NCBI RefSeq assembly: GCF_022695595.1
Contig: NZ_CP074380.1
Coordinates: 7,468,501 to 7,532,500, forward strand
Length of the DNA: 64,000 bases
Direction: 5' to 3'
DNA from: Streptomyces sp. MST-110588
GTDB lineage: Bacteria > Actinomycetota > Actinomycetes > Streptomycetales > Streptomycetaceae
The notes below the pieces were generated by a model. The model worked only from the letters and a program-made list of their open reading frames with translations. It was not told the DNA's origin and ran no database searches. How positions within the stretch are numbered: the first letter of the stretch is position 1; each line of letters opens with the position of its first letter. Shown piece by piece: positions 52,924 through 61,476 of the stretch. The position numbers were made by a program, and so were the translations under genes.

Positions 52924-55085
52924 GTCATCGCTCCGGAGGTACGGGGCCCCTCAGCGGGGCCGGTGCGCCTGCCGGAGCCATCGGTGACCTGGGAGGCCCG
53001 GCCCTCACCCATCAGCTCCTGGACGTGCCGGCACAGGGCGGACAGGTCGGGCTGCCGCAGCAGCCGCGAGACCCGCACCCGCACACCGCAGTGCGACTCG
53101 ACGGCGTGGATGAGTTTCATCGCGGTCAGGGACGTGCCTCCGGCGGCCAGGAAGTTGTCGTCCGGCCGCAGCCCGCCGATCCCCAGCAGATCCTCACAGG
53201 TACGCAGCACCAGAGCCGTGACGTCGGACGGGGCGGCGGCCACCGGCGTACGGTCCCCGCCGTCCGGGCCGTCCGGGCCGTCCGGGCCGTCCGGCCGTCG
53301 TGGCGGCCCGGCGCACCGGGCGGCGGCTGCCAGCGCCCGGCGGTCCACCTTGCCGTTGGGCGTACAGGGATACTCCTCGACGACGGTGACGTGGGCGGGC
53401 AGCGCCTGTACGGGAAGCAACTCCCGGCAGCGCCGCAGGATCTGCGGCACATCGATGTCCTCACCCCGGCGTGCGCCCCGCAGGAAGGCGGCGAGCCGGG
53501 TCTGCGCCGGGGCCTCGCCGACGGGGACGACGACGGCCTGCCGTACGGAGCCCGCGCCGGCCCGTTCCAGCGCCGCCTCCACCTCCGCCATCTCGATCCG
53601 TACCCCACTGATCTTGATCTGCTGGTCCAGCCGTCCCAGGTACTCCAGCACTCCGTCCCGCCGCATCCGCACCTGGTCGCCGGTCCGGTAGACACGCGTG
53701 ACGCCTTCGCCGAAGCCGGGCGGCGGGGCGGTGAACCGGCAGGCCGTCTCGGCCGCCCGGCCCAGGTAGCCCAGGCTGAGCTGCGGCCCGGCGAGCACCA
53801 GCTCGCCCGTGCCGCCGCGCGGCAGCAGCCGCCCGTCCTCACCGATGACGCCCAGCCGTACACCGCCGACAGGACGCCCGATGGGCGGCGCGCCCTGGGC
53901 CCGGCCGTCGGCGAACTCCTCGGCGAGGCGGTGGGTGACGCAGAAGACCGTCGCCTCGGCGGGGCCGTACACGTTGTGGACCGCGGCCGTGGGGCGCCGC
54001 GGGCGGGAGCGCAGCTTGTCACCGCCGACGAACAGATGGCGCAGCGCCAGTCCTTCGGGCCACGGCGGCTCGAAGAGCAGCTCGGCGAGCGGGGTGGGCA
54101 CGATGGCGTGGGTGACGGCGCGTGCGCGCAGCCAGTCCACGAGCGCGCCGACCGAGCGTGCCACCTCTTCCGGGGCCTGCGGTACGCACAGGGTGGCGCC
54201 GAAGGCCAGGGCCGGCCACAGGTCGCCCAGGTGCGCGTCGAAGCCCGGCCGGATGAGCAGGGCGTGCCGGCAGCCCGGACCGGCGCCGTATGCCTGGCCG
54301 TAGCCACGCAGGAAGCCGCCCAGGGACGTGGCCGTGACGCCGACGGCCTTCGGCGTGCCGGTCGAGCCGGAGGTGAGGACGGCGTAGAAGGCCGCCTCGC
54401 ACATGCTCCTGGTGGCCGAGGGCAGTCCGGGCCGGCCCCGCGGCGGGTGGAGGGTCAAGGCGGTGTGCGGGGCGAGCGGCAGCCGCAGGTCCCGGCCCGG
54501 TCCGTACGCCGTGCCGGGGGCGGCCTGCCCCTTCTCGGTGATCAGGGAGCCGACGGGCAGGTCGCGTACGAGCGCGGTGACCCGGCCGGCCGGGGGCCGT
54601 GGGCCGAGCGGGAGGTAGACGGCGCCGAGCCGGGCCGCGGCCAGCGCCACCGCGACCAGCGCCGGGGAGTTCTCCAGACAGACGGCCACGACGTCGCCGG
54701 GGGCGACCGTGGGCGCCAGCCAGGAGGCGACCGCACCGGCCGCCTCGTCCAGTTGCCGGTACGTCCAGGTGCCGCTGCCGAAGTCCACGGCGGGCGCCCC
54801 GGGCGTGGCCTCCACCCACCTCCGGTACCAGTGGTAGGGAGTGGGGCCGGGGGCCGGGGGCGGCGGCAGCGCGGGCCCCGAGGCGAGGCTGAGCCGGTCC
54901 GCCTCCGCCCGGACGCCGGGGCCGGGGCCGGGGCCGGGGCCGGCCAGGTCATCGGGCGGCCGACGGCGCTCACCGGCCGGATGGTGTTCAGGGGCTGGAT
55001 GGTGTTCAGAGGACGGATGGTTTTCACCGGGCAGACGGTGCTCGCTCGGCGGTCGGTGTCCGCCCGGCGGACGGTGCTCGCTCAT
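52920..55085 (-). CDS. NRPS adenylation-thiolation didomain
   Basis: The product has 721 residues. After a repeat-bearing His/Pro-rich N-terminus (1-80) comes an A domain with LTSGSTGTPKAVGV (A3), NVYGPAEATVF (A5), VYRTGDQVRM (A7), QIKISGVRIEMAEVE (A8) and NGKVDRRAL (A10 Lys). A Pro/Gly/Asp linker leads to a carrier domain with LAAGGTSLTAMKL, phosphopantetheine Ser near residue 652. It should load one amino acid and hold it as a thioester. Asp of FDAHLGDLW would bind the amino group, so an alpha-amino acid is expected; I do not recognise the full specificity code. The start overlaps the acyl-CoA dehydrogenase stop by 4 bp and the stop overlaps the LanB start by 4 bp. Confidence 0.93.
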   Translation of the reverse strand: MSEHRPPGGHRPPSEHRLPGENHPSSEHHPAPEHHPAGERRRPPDDLAGPGPGPGPGVRAEADRLSLASGPALPPPPAPGPTPYHWYRRWVEATPGAPAVDFGSGTWTYRQLDEAAGAVASWLAPTVAPGDVVAVCLENSPALVAVALAAARLGAVYLPLGPRPPAGRVTALVRDLPVGSLITEKGQAAPGTAYGPGRDLRLPLAPHTALTLHPPRGRPGLPSATRSMCEAAFYAVLTSGSTGTPKAVGVTATSLGGFLRGYGQAYGAGPGCRHALLIRPGFDAHLGDLWPALAFGATLCVPQAPEEVARSVGALVDWLRARAVTHAIVPTPLAELLFEPPWPEGLALRHLFVGGDKLRSRPRRPTAAVHNVYGPAEATVFCVTHRLAEEFADGRAQGAPPIGRPVGGVRLGVIGEDGRLLPRGGTGELVLAGPQLSLGYLGRAAETACRFTAPPPGFGEGVTRVYRTGDQVRMRRDGVLEYLGRLDQQIKISGVRIEMAEVEAALERAGAGSVRQAVVVPVGEAPAQTRLAAFLRGARRGEDIDVPQILRRCRELLPVQALPAHVTVVEEYPCTPNGKVDRRALAAAARCAGPPRRPDGPDGPDGPDGGDRTPVAAAPSDVTALVLRTCEDLLGIGGLRPDDNFLAAGGTSLTAMKLIHAVESHCGVRVRVSRLLRQPDLSALCRHVQELMGEGRASQVTDGSGRRTGPAEGPRTSGAMT
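54954..55079 (-). repeat. Seven tandem 18-bp (hexapeptide) repeats at the NRPS 5' end
   Basis: Residues 3-44 of the A-T protein form seven hexapeptides of the type E-H-R/H-P-x-G/S: EHRPPG, GHRPPS, EHRLPG, ENHPSS, EHHPAP, EHHPAG and ERRRPP. They precede the A domain and look disordered and metal- or docking-capable. DNA-level similarity between units is visible as repeated GGTG(C/T)TC. Confidence 0.8.
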
Positions 55086-56335
55086 ACCGTGACCTCCGGC
55101 AGCAGCCGCTCTTCCTCTGCACGCCGCCCGGGGGCGCCGGGGGCGGGCCCCTGCGCCAGGCTGCCCAGCCCCAGGGCATGGGCGATGATCACCTTCTGGA
55201 TCTCGGTGGTGCCGCCGACGATCGGCATCATGCGGGCGTAGCGGTAGAGGTACTCCAAGGGGTGCCCCTTCATCCAGCCGCGCCCGCCGAGCACCTGCAA
55301 CGCGTGGTCGACGGCCCGTTTGAGCAGCTCGGTGGCGGTGATCTTGGCCATCGCCGCGTCCTCGGACGTCAACTCCTTGTACTCGTCGGCCTGGTGGGTG
55401 CAGGCCAGGGTCAGCAGCTTGGACGCCGCCAGTTCGGTCCTGGTGGTGACCAGGTGTTCCTGTACGTGCTGGAAGGTGCCGACGGGCCGGCCGAACGCCA
55501 CCCGCCGGCGGGCATGTTCCAGGCCCAGGTTCAGGGCGTACTCGGCCAGGCCGTTGCAGTCCGCGGCGGTCAGCACCCGGCCGCGCGGCAGGCTCAGCAT
55601 GCTGTGCGCAACGGCGAGATGCGCCTGCTCGGGGCCTCCCAGGACGGCGTCCGCCGGCAGCCGGACGTCGTTGAGCAGCAGCTCGTACAGCAACTCCCCG
55701 GACATGCCCTGGAAGGACTGCCGCACGGTCAGGCCGGGGGTGCCGGTGTCCACGATGAACACCGCCGTGCTGTTCGGGCCGCCGTGCTCGTCGGTGGCGG
55801 CGAAGACCAGGACGAAGTCGACGACCTCCAGGTTGCTCAGGAAGATCTTGTGGCCGTTCAGGACCCAGTCACTGCCGGACCGGCGGGCGCGGGTGGCCAG
55901 GTGGTAGGCGTCCGAACCGGCGAGGGGTTCGGTCAGTCCCAGGCTGCGCATCTTCTCGGCCCGTACCAGCGGGGCGAGATAGCGCTGCTGCTGTTCGGGA
56001 GTGCCGTGGGCCAGGAGGGGTGTGGGGCCCTCGGGCCCGGGGAGGGCCAGCGGGGCGAGCGGACAGCCACTGCCGCCCGCCAGGTGCCGCAGCACCGCCA
56101 CCGCCGTCAGCGGCAGGCCGCGTCCGCCCACCGCCTCGGGGAACTCCGCGCCGTAGAAGCCGAGTTCGGCCGAGCGGCGGCGCACATGGCGCTTGACGTC
56201 CTGCGGGATGTGCTCGGGCGTACTCTCGCCGAACTCCTCCCACAGTGGTTCCAGTTCGCCGGTGACGAAGCGCCGGAACGCCTCGATGGTGGGCTGGTGC
56301 CGCGTTTCGAACACGGCGGTGAGGCTGGCGTTCAC
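55082..56335 (-). CDS. Acyl-CoA dehydrogenase-like flavoprotein
   Basis: The product has 417 residues from GTG 56335 with AAAGGA upstream. It has a normal ACAD layout: helical N-domain, FAD-binding middle (SLGLTEPLAGSDAYHLATRA, DWVLNGHKIFLSN) and C-domain (VAFGRPVGTFQHVQEHL, VLGGRGWMKGHPLEYLYR). The usual catalytic Glu of YEGT is replaced: the motif reads PIVGGTTEIQK. The alternative position used by isovaleryl-CoA dehydrogenase reads SLPRGRV and lacks it too. In NRPS loci such proteins desaturate carrier-bound aminoacyl groups, as in pyrrole formation from prolyl-PCP. It is coupled to the A-T gene by a 4-bp overlap. Confidence 0.9.
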   Translation of the reverse strand: MNASLTAVFETRHQPTIEAFRRFVTGELEPLWEEFGESTPEHIPQDVKRHVRRRSAELGFYGAEFPEAVGGRGLPLTAVAVLRHLAGGSGCPLAPLALPGPEGPTPLLAHGTPEQQQRYLAPLVRAEKMRSLGLTEPLAGSDAYHLATRARRSGSDWVLNGHKIFLSNLEVVDFVLVFAATDEHGGPNSTAVFIVDTGTPGLTVRQSFQGMSGELLYELLLNDVRLPADAVLGGPEQAHLAVAHSMLSLPRGRVLTAADCNGLAEYALNLGLEHARRRVAFGRPVGTFQHVQEHLVTTRTELAASKLLTLACTHQADEYKELTSEDAAMAKITATELLKRAVDHALQVLGGRGWMKGHPLEYLYRYARMMPIVGGTTEIQKVIIAHALGLGSLAQGPAPGAPGRRAEEERLLPEVTV

Positions 56336-56423
56336 GGTGTCCTTTCGTGTTCCTGTGGTGTGCGTGCCGGCCCGTCCTCGGACTCCTCCTGGCTCCCTCG
56401 GTTCGCGGGGACGGCGGCAGGCG

Positions 56424-59400
56424 TCAGGCCGGCAGCGGATCCCGTTCCCCCGCCCAGACGTCCAGGGCCTCGGCCAGCGCCTCGAAGACCGGGTTCTCGA
56501 AGACGATGCGCAGCGGTGGCCGGGCGCCCAGGCGGTCCCCGAGCCAGCTCACGAGGTGGATCACGAGCAGGGAGTGGCCACCGACACGGAAGAAGTGCGA
56601 GGAACGGGTGAAGGCGTCGTGCCCCAGCACCTCCCGCCAGCCCTCGGCGAGCACCTTCCGTACGCCGTGCCCGTGGCCGGCCGGTGACGGACCGGCTCCG
56701 TCCCCGCCACCGTTGTGCTCCTCGCGCGGTTCCGGAGCCGCCCGCCGGGCGATGCGCTCCAGCGCGGCCCGGTCCGGCTTGCCGCCCGGCAGGCTGGGCA
56801 GGGTCTCCAGCCGCACCCACAGGGCGGGCAGCAAAGGGCCCGGAAGGCGCTCGGCCAGCAGCTCGGACACCCGCTCCGGCGGCAGGGAGCCGCCGCTGAA
56901 GAAGCCCACCAGGCGCGGCGCCAGGGGTCCCGATCCGTCGTGCACGACGGCGCACGGCAGGTCCCCGGTCACCTGGCGGGCTGCGGCCTCGATCTCCTCC
57001 AGTTCGATGCGGTGCCCGCGCAGCTTGACCTGGTTGTCCGCACGGCCCAGGAAGTACAGCTCCCCGTCGGGGCCGAGGTAGCCGCGGTCACCGGAGAAGT
57101 ACGCGCGAAGTTCCTTCCCGCCCGGGCCCGGCAGGGTGGCGAAGCGGGCGGCCTGTGCCTTCGGCGCGTCCAGGTACCCGTCGGCGAGGGCGGGGCCGCA
57201 GACGGCGATCTCCCCGACCATGCCGGGCGGCAGCGGGCGGCGCAGCGCGTCCAGGACGTACACGGTGGTGCCGGGCAGCGGGCGCCCCAACGGCAGCTCC
57301 CCGAGCGGGTGGTGATCGTCCCGGGCACCGACCTCGTGCACGGTGGAGGTGACGGTGGCCTCGGTGATGCCGTACGCGTTCAGGACCCTGCCGCCGCCCA
57401 GCGCCTGGGCCGCATCGCACGCCGCGCCGGCGTGCAGCCGCTCACCGCCGAGCACCAGCAGACGCGGGCGCCACCGGCGCTGCCGGAAGCACCCGGTCAG
57501 CTCGCCGCGCACCGAAAGGAAGTAGCTGGTGGGCAGGTTGACCACGCTGACCTCGCGGGCCGCGGCCAGCGCGATGAGCTCCTCGGCGGAGGGGAGGTCC
57601 TTGCGGGGCAGCACCACGGCCCCTCCCGCGTGGAGGGTGGGCAGGATCTCCTCCAACGAGACGTCGAACCAGGGTTGTGCGAAGGCCAGGGCCCGGTCCT
57701 GGGAGGTGAGCTGGAACCGCCGGGTGATCGCCGTCAGGTAGTGGGCGAGGGCCGTACGGCCTACGGCCACCGCCTTGGGGCGGCCGGTCGAGCCGGAGGT
57801 GTGGATCACGTACGCGGCTCCCGGCAGCCGGCGCGCCTCACCCTGGCACCCGGCGTCCCGGCCCGTCTGCACGCGCAACGGCCGGGGCGCGGGCGATGCC
57901 GGTGGCGGTGGCGAAGGAATGGCGGCTGCCGGGGACCGGGGCGTGGCGTACGGGGACTGTCCGGGCACCTGGGTGTCCGCATGGCTCAGCACCACCTGCG
58001 GACGCAGCCGTTGCAGCGCCGCCGTACGGCGCGAGGGCGGGTCCTTCGGCGACAGCGGGCAGGCCACCGCCCCCATCCGCAGACACGCCAGCAGCGCCAC
58101 GATCCAGTCGGTGCCCTTGGGCAGTACGCAGGCCACCAGGCCGCCCTCGCCGACGCCGTGGGCCCGCAGCACCCCGGTCAGGGCGACGATGCGCTGTTCG
58201 AGGGCGCCGTGGTCCAGCGTACGCAGTCCGGTGATCAGCGCGGGGCGGCGCGGGTCCCGGGCGGCGACCGTGCGCACCAGCCCCGTCAGGATCTCCTCGG
58301 CCTGCGCGGCGCACAGGTCTGCCGCCGCGGCGTCCGTAACCGTCGTGTCGTCCGGCGCCGTCGTGTCGTCCCGGGCCGTCCCGGGCTCCTCCCCGGTGGA
58401 GTCGCGCGGTGTGGCGTCGAGCAGGGCCAGGGGCGTCCCGGGCCGCTCCAGGTAGTCCCGTACGAGGGCGTCGAACCGGGTGTGCAGCGTGTGCACCGTG
58501 GCCTCGTCGAAGAGGTCGGCGTCGTACTCCCACAGCAGGGTCGCCCCGCCCTGGCCCGCGCGCGGGCCGACCGTACGCCGGGCGTCCGGCAGCAGTACGA
58601 CGTCGAGGTCGAACCGTACGGTCCCGAAGTTCAGGCCCTCCTGTACGGTCACCTCCAGGCCGGGCACCTCGCCGTCAGGCAGCACCGCGTCGTGCGCGCT
58701 GAACATCGCCCGGAACAGCGGGTTCCTCAGATCCGCCGCGTATCTGCCCAGGGCCCGGGTGACCTCCTGGATGGGCGCGTCCGCGTGGGCCAGGCCACGG
58801 ACCACGTCCTCGGCGACATCGTCGATCACCTCGCACGCCGGGCGTTCGGGGGCGGCCTCCAGCCTGACCGGGACGGTGTTGACGAACATGCCCACCGACT
58901 CCTCGAAGCCCTCCGGCCGGGTGTCCACGGCGGTGCCCAGCACCAGGCCCGGATCGGGGCTGTGCCGCCGCAGCAGCTCCCCGAAGAGCCCCAGCAGCGT
59001 CACGAACGGGGTGTGCCCCTGCTGCCGGCTGATCTCGCGCAGCCGGGTGGCCGTCGCCACGTCGAACGTACGGCGGAGCTGTGCGCCGCGCTCACCGCGG
59101 GCCGGGCCACGGGAGAGTCCCGGCAGCCGCAGTTCGGTGGTGGCGCCGTCCAGGGCTGCCGCCCAGTGCTCGACGCTCCGGCGCCGCTCCTCGGCGGGCC
59201 GCCGGCATGCGGGCAGCTCCAGGAACTCCTCGTACGGCCGGGTCGGCGGCAGCTCCGGAGGTTTGCCCGACAGATTCGCCGCGTAACAGGAGAACAGGTC
59301 GCGCAGCGCGACCGCGAAGGACCGCCCGTCGTGGATCAGGTGGTGCTCGGTGTGCAGAAGGCGGTGGTGCTCGGGGCCGAGGGTCACCAGGGTCCAGCGG

Positions 59401-59744
59401 ATCAGCGGCGCTTCGTCGAGACGGAAGGGCGTGGTGGCGTGCCGGCGCAGCACCTCGTCGTAGCGTTCGCCGCCGACCGGTTCACCGGTGAGGTCGACGG
59501 TCGCGTACCGGGGCTCGCAGGACGGGAGGACCCGCTGCGTGGCGGGCGTGTGGTCGCCCGGCTCCAGTGCCAGCCGCAGACCGCTGTGGCGGGCGAGCAG
59601 TTGGGCCAGTGCGCGGCGCAGCGCGGCGGTATCGAGCCGGCCGCGCAGGTCGATGACGGCGGTGAAGTGGTAGGCGTGCCCGTCGGGGAACGCCTGCTCG
59701 TGGAACCAGACGATTTCCTGGGACGGGGAGAGCGGCAGCGGCAC
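56424..59744 (-). CDS. NRPS condensation-adenylation-thiolation module
   Basis: The product has 1106 residues from GTG 59744 with AAGGAG eight bases upstream. Residues 1-430 are a condensation domain beginning PLPLSPSQEIVWFHEQ, with active-site HHLIHDG near 133. The A domain (about 470-960) has VIHTSGSTGRPKAVAV, NAYGITEATV, YFSGDRGYLG, NQVKLRGHRIELEEIEA and GGKPDRAAL. The carrier domain has FRVGGHSLLVIHL, Ser near 1056. No epimerisation or thioesterase domain is present. It should condense an upstream acyl or aminoacyl donor with its own amino acid. With the A-T gene it makes a two-amino-acid assembly line lacking an obvious release step. Confidence 0.95.
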   Translation of the reverse strand: MPLPLSPSQEIVWFHEQAFPDGHAYHFTAVIDLRGRLDTAALRRALAQLLARHSGLRLALEPGDHTPATQRVLPSCEPRYATVDLTGEPVGGERYDEVLRRHATTPFRLDEAPLIRWTLVTLGPEHHRLLHTEHHLIHDGRSFAVALRDLFSCYAANLSGKPPELPPTRPYEEFLELPACRRPAEERRRSVEHWAAALDGATTELRLPGLSRGPARGERGAQLRRTFDVATATRLREISRQQGHTPFVTLLGLFGELLRRHSPDPGLVLGTAVDTRPEGFEESVGMFVNTVPVRLEAAPERPACEVIDDVAEDVVRGLAHADAPIQEVTRALGRYAADLRNPLFRAMFSAHDAVLPDGEVPGLEVTVQEGLNFGTVRFDLDVVLLPDARRTVGPRAGQGGATLLWEYDADLFDEATVHTLHTRFDALVRDYLERPGTPLALLDATPRDSTGEEPGTARDDTTAPDDTTVTDAAAADLCAAQAEEILTGLVRTVAARDPRRPALITGLRTLDHGALEQRIVALTGVLRAHGVGEGGLVACVLPKGTDWIVALLACLRMGAVACPLSPKDPPSRRTAALQRLRPQVVLSHADTQVPGQSPYATPRSPAAAIPSPPPPASPAPRPLRVQTGRDAGCQGEARRLPGAAYVIHTSGSTGRPKAVAVGRTALAHYLTAITRRFQLTSQDRALAFAQPWFDVSLEEILPTLHAGGAVVLPRKDLPSAEELIALAAAREVSVVNLPTSYFLSVRGELTGCFRQRRWRPRLLVLGGERLHAGAACDAAQALGGGRVLNAYGITEATVTSTVHEVGARDDHHPLGELPLGRPLPGTTVYVLDALRRPLPPGMVGEIAVCGPALADGYLDAPKAQAARFATLPGPGGKELRAYFSGDRGYLGPDGELYFLGRADNQVKLRGHRIELEEIEAAARQVTGDLPCAVVHDGSGPLAPRLVGFFSGGSLPPERVSELLAERLPGPLLPALWVRLETLPSLPGGKPDRAALERIARRAAPEPREEHNGGGDGAGPSPAGHGHGVRKVLAEGWREVLGHDAFTRSSHFFRVGGHSLLVIHLVSWLGDRLGARPPLRIVFENPVFEALAEALDVWAGERDPLPA

Positions 59745-59921
59745 GGGACGGACTCCTTGGGTACGGCGGGGACTGCGGCGCGGTGACCGTGGCGCGGTGA
59801 CCGTGCCGGGGGACTGAGGAGGACGACCGCGGTGGGGACCGTGGAGGAGGGACGTAGTGAAGAGGGGCTGTGGCGGTGTGGGGGTATGGGGCAGGGGGTC
59901 GTGGCGGGGAGCGGGCGGGAC

Positions 59922-61139
59922 TCACCAGGTGACCGGAACGGCCTCCGGGGTACGCAGGATCAGGCCGTCGCGCCAGGACAGCCGTTCCGCGGGGACGGCC
60001 AGGCGCAGGCCGGACAGACGGGGGAGCAGCGCGGCCAGCGCGCAGTGGATCTGCAGACGGGCCAGTGCCGCGCCGGGGCAGTAGTGCTCGCCGTGCCCGA
60101 ACGCCAGATGCTCGGCGTCCCGGCGCGTGACCTCCAGCCGGCCGGGCCGGGGGAAGGCGGCGGGGTCGTGGTCGGCGGCGTGCAGGGCCACCACCACCAG
60201 CTCGCCGGCGGCGACCGTGACACCGCCGATCCGTACGCGCTCGGTGGCGATCCGGGCGACACCCCGGTTCTCGATCAGCACGTACCGCAGGAGTTCCTCC
60301 ACCGCCGCGGGCAGCAGCCGCGCGGGGTCCTGGGCCGTACGGCGGGCCTGCTCCGGGTGGCGCAGCAGGGCGACGGCGGCCAGCGCGAGAAAACTGATGA
60401 GGGTCTTGTACCCGACCACCAGCAACCCGGCCGCCACGTCCAGGAGTTCGTCCTCGGAGAAGGACCCGCGCTGTTCGTGGGCGGCGACCAGAGTGGTGAG
60501 CAGGCCGTCGCCGGGGTGGCGCCGCTCCCGGGCCACCGCCTGGGCCAGGTACCCGCGCAGACCCGCCCAACTTGCCGCGATCTCCCGCGGATCACGGCTG
60601 TTCATGCTGAACGCCACGTCGGACCAGTACGTCAGGTGCTCTTCGTCCGCGTACGGGGGCAGCCCGTTGCGGCCCGTCTCCAGACCCAGCACCCGGCACA
60701 TCACCGCCAGCGGAAGCGGCGCCGCGTAATCGGCCACCAGGTTCCCCGGTGCGCCCCGCCGTATCATGGCCTCCAGCAGTCCTTCCGCCAGGCTTTCGAG
60801 CCACGGGCGGTGCACGGCGATCCGGCGCGGGCGCAGGTGCTGCAGCACCGCCTTGGCCTCGCCGGTCCGGCGCAGCAGCTCCATGCCGTTGAAGGCGTCG
60901 GGGGGCACGCTCGGGATCTGCTGGCGCGGCCCGCCGGGGGATGCGATCGCGCTCCGGCTGAAGCGGGCGTCCCCGAGCACGGCGCGGCATTCCTCGTAGC
61001 CGGTGACGAGCCAGGCGGGATCTCCTGTGGGCGTGGTGATCCGGGCGATGGGCCGCTCACGCAGCAGACGCTTGTACTCGGGCTCCAGTTCGAGCCCGCC
61101 TGAGGTGAAGGGATAGCCGATGACAGTCTCGGTACTGAT
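59922..61139 (-). CDS. Cytochrome P450, apparent ATC start codon
   Basis: A GTG at 60980 gives 352 residues but cuts off the conserved P450 N-terminus. The open frame continues upstream: ISTETVIGYPFTSGGLELEP, LLRERPIARITTPTGDPAWL, VTGYEECRAVLGDARFSR. No ATG, GTG or TTG occurs before the upstream TAG. An ATC at 61139 has GGAG six bases upstream and gives 405 residues, the normal length. Heme ligand Cys is in FGHGEHYCPG, and ExxR in EELLRY. The I-helix reads VVGYKTLI, with Lys where Asp/Glu is usual before Thr. It may hydroxylate a carrier-bound amino acid of the NRPS line. Confidence 0.85.
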   Translation of the reverse strand: MSTETVIGYPFTSGGLELEPEYKRLLRERPIARITTPTGDPAWLVTGYEECRAVLGDARFSRSAIASPGGPRQQIPSVPPDAFNGMELLRRTGEAKAVLQHLRPRRIAVHRPWLESLAEGLLEAMIRRGAPGNLVADYAAPLPLAVMCRVLGLETGRNGLPPYADEEHLTYWSDVAFSMNSRDPREIAASWAGLRGYLAQAVARERRHPGDGLLTTLVAAHEQRGSFSEDELLDVAAGLLVVGYKTLISFLALAAVALLRHPEQARRTAQDPARLLPAAVEELLRYVLIENRGVARIATERVRIGGVTVAAGELVVVALHAADHDPAAFPRPGRLEVTRRDAEHLAFGHGEHYCPGAALARLQIHCALAALLPRLSGLRLAVPAERLSWRDGLILRTPEAVPVTW

Positions 61140-61418
61140 GGCGTGCTCCGTATCGGGTTCGTGGGACGTACGTACGGAAGGCGCGTCGAAGCGGGACCGG
61201 CACAGGGAGCGCGCGTCCTACAAGGCTCCCGTTCACCGCGGGATGGCTGGGGTGATGCGTGTCTTCGCGAGCCGCAAAGCGGACACTGCCCGTCGGAAGG
61301 GTCGAAAAACCCGCCTCATTCCAAACCACCCGCCGGAATGAAAGGGAGGCTCACACGCTCCCCGCCCACGCCCCCAAGCCCCCAGCGCACGCCCCGCCTG
61401 AGGTCCCCGGGACACGCA
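61140..61418. promoter_or_regulatory. Upstream region of the biosynthetic operon with a dyad
   Basis: This region holds the only gap of notable size before the P450 gene and so probably carries the cluster promoter. TCATTCC-N12-GGAATGA (61316-61341) is a perfect dyad. CGTACGTACG (near 61168-61177) is a palindrome closer to the gene. No regulator gene of the cluster is present, so an outside regulator would bind here. Confidence 0.4.
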
Positions 61419-61451
61419 GCGGCCCGCCGGATCACCGATCCGGCGGGCCGC
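61419..61451 (-). terminator. Terminator after M4 peptidase gene
   Basis: 15-bp perfect arms GCGGCCCGCCGGATC / GATCCGGCGGGCCGC with a 3-nt loop, 26 bp after the stop codon at 61477. It separates the peptidase transcript from the biosynthetic operon. Confidence 0.85.
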
Positions 61452-61476
61452 CCGCCACCATGGGGTCAGGAACCGG

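Noticed and set aside
52920..59744. Substrate prediction for the two adenylation domains
   Set aside because: Code positions could be guessed by eye, but neither matched a code I know, so naming an amino acid would be invention.
50350..61476. RiPP precursor peptide for the LanB-like enzyme
   Set aside because: The gaps within the operon (59745-59921, 56336-56423) and at both ends contain no short frame with a start, ribosome site and Ser/Thr/Cys-rich core.
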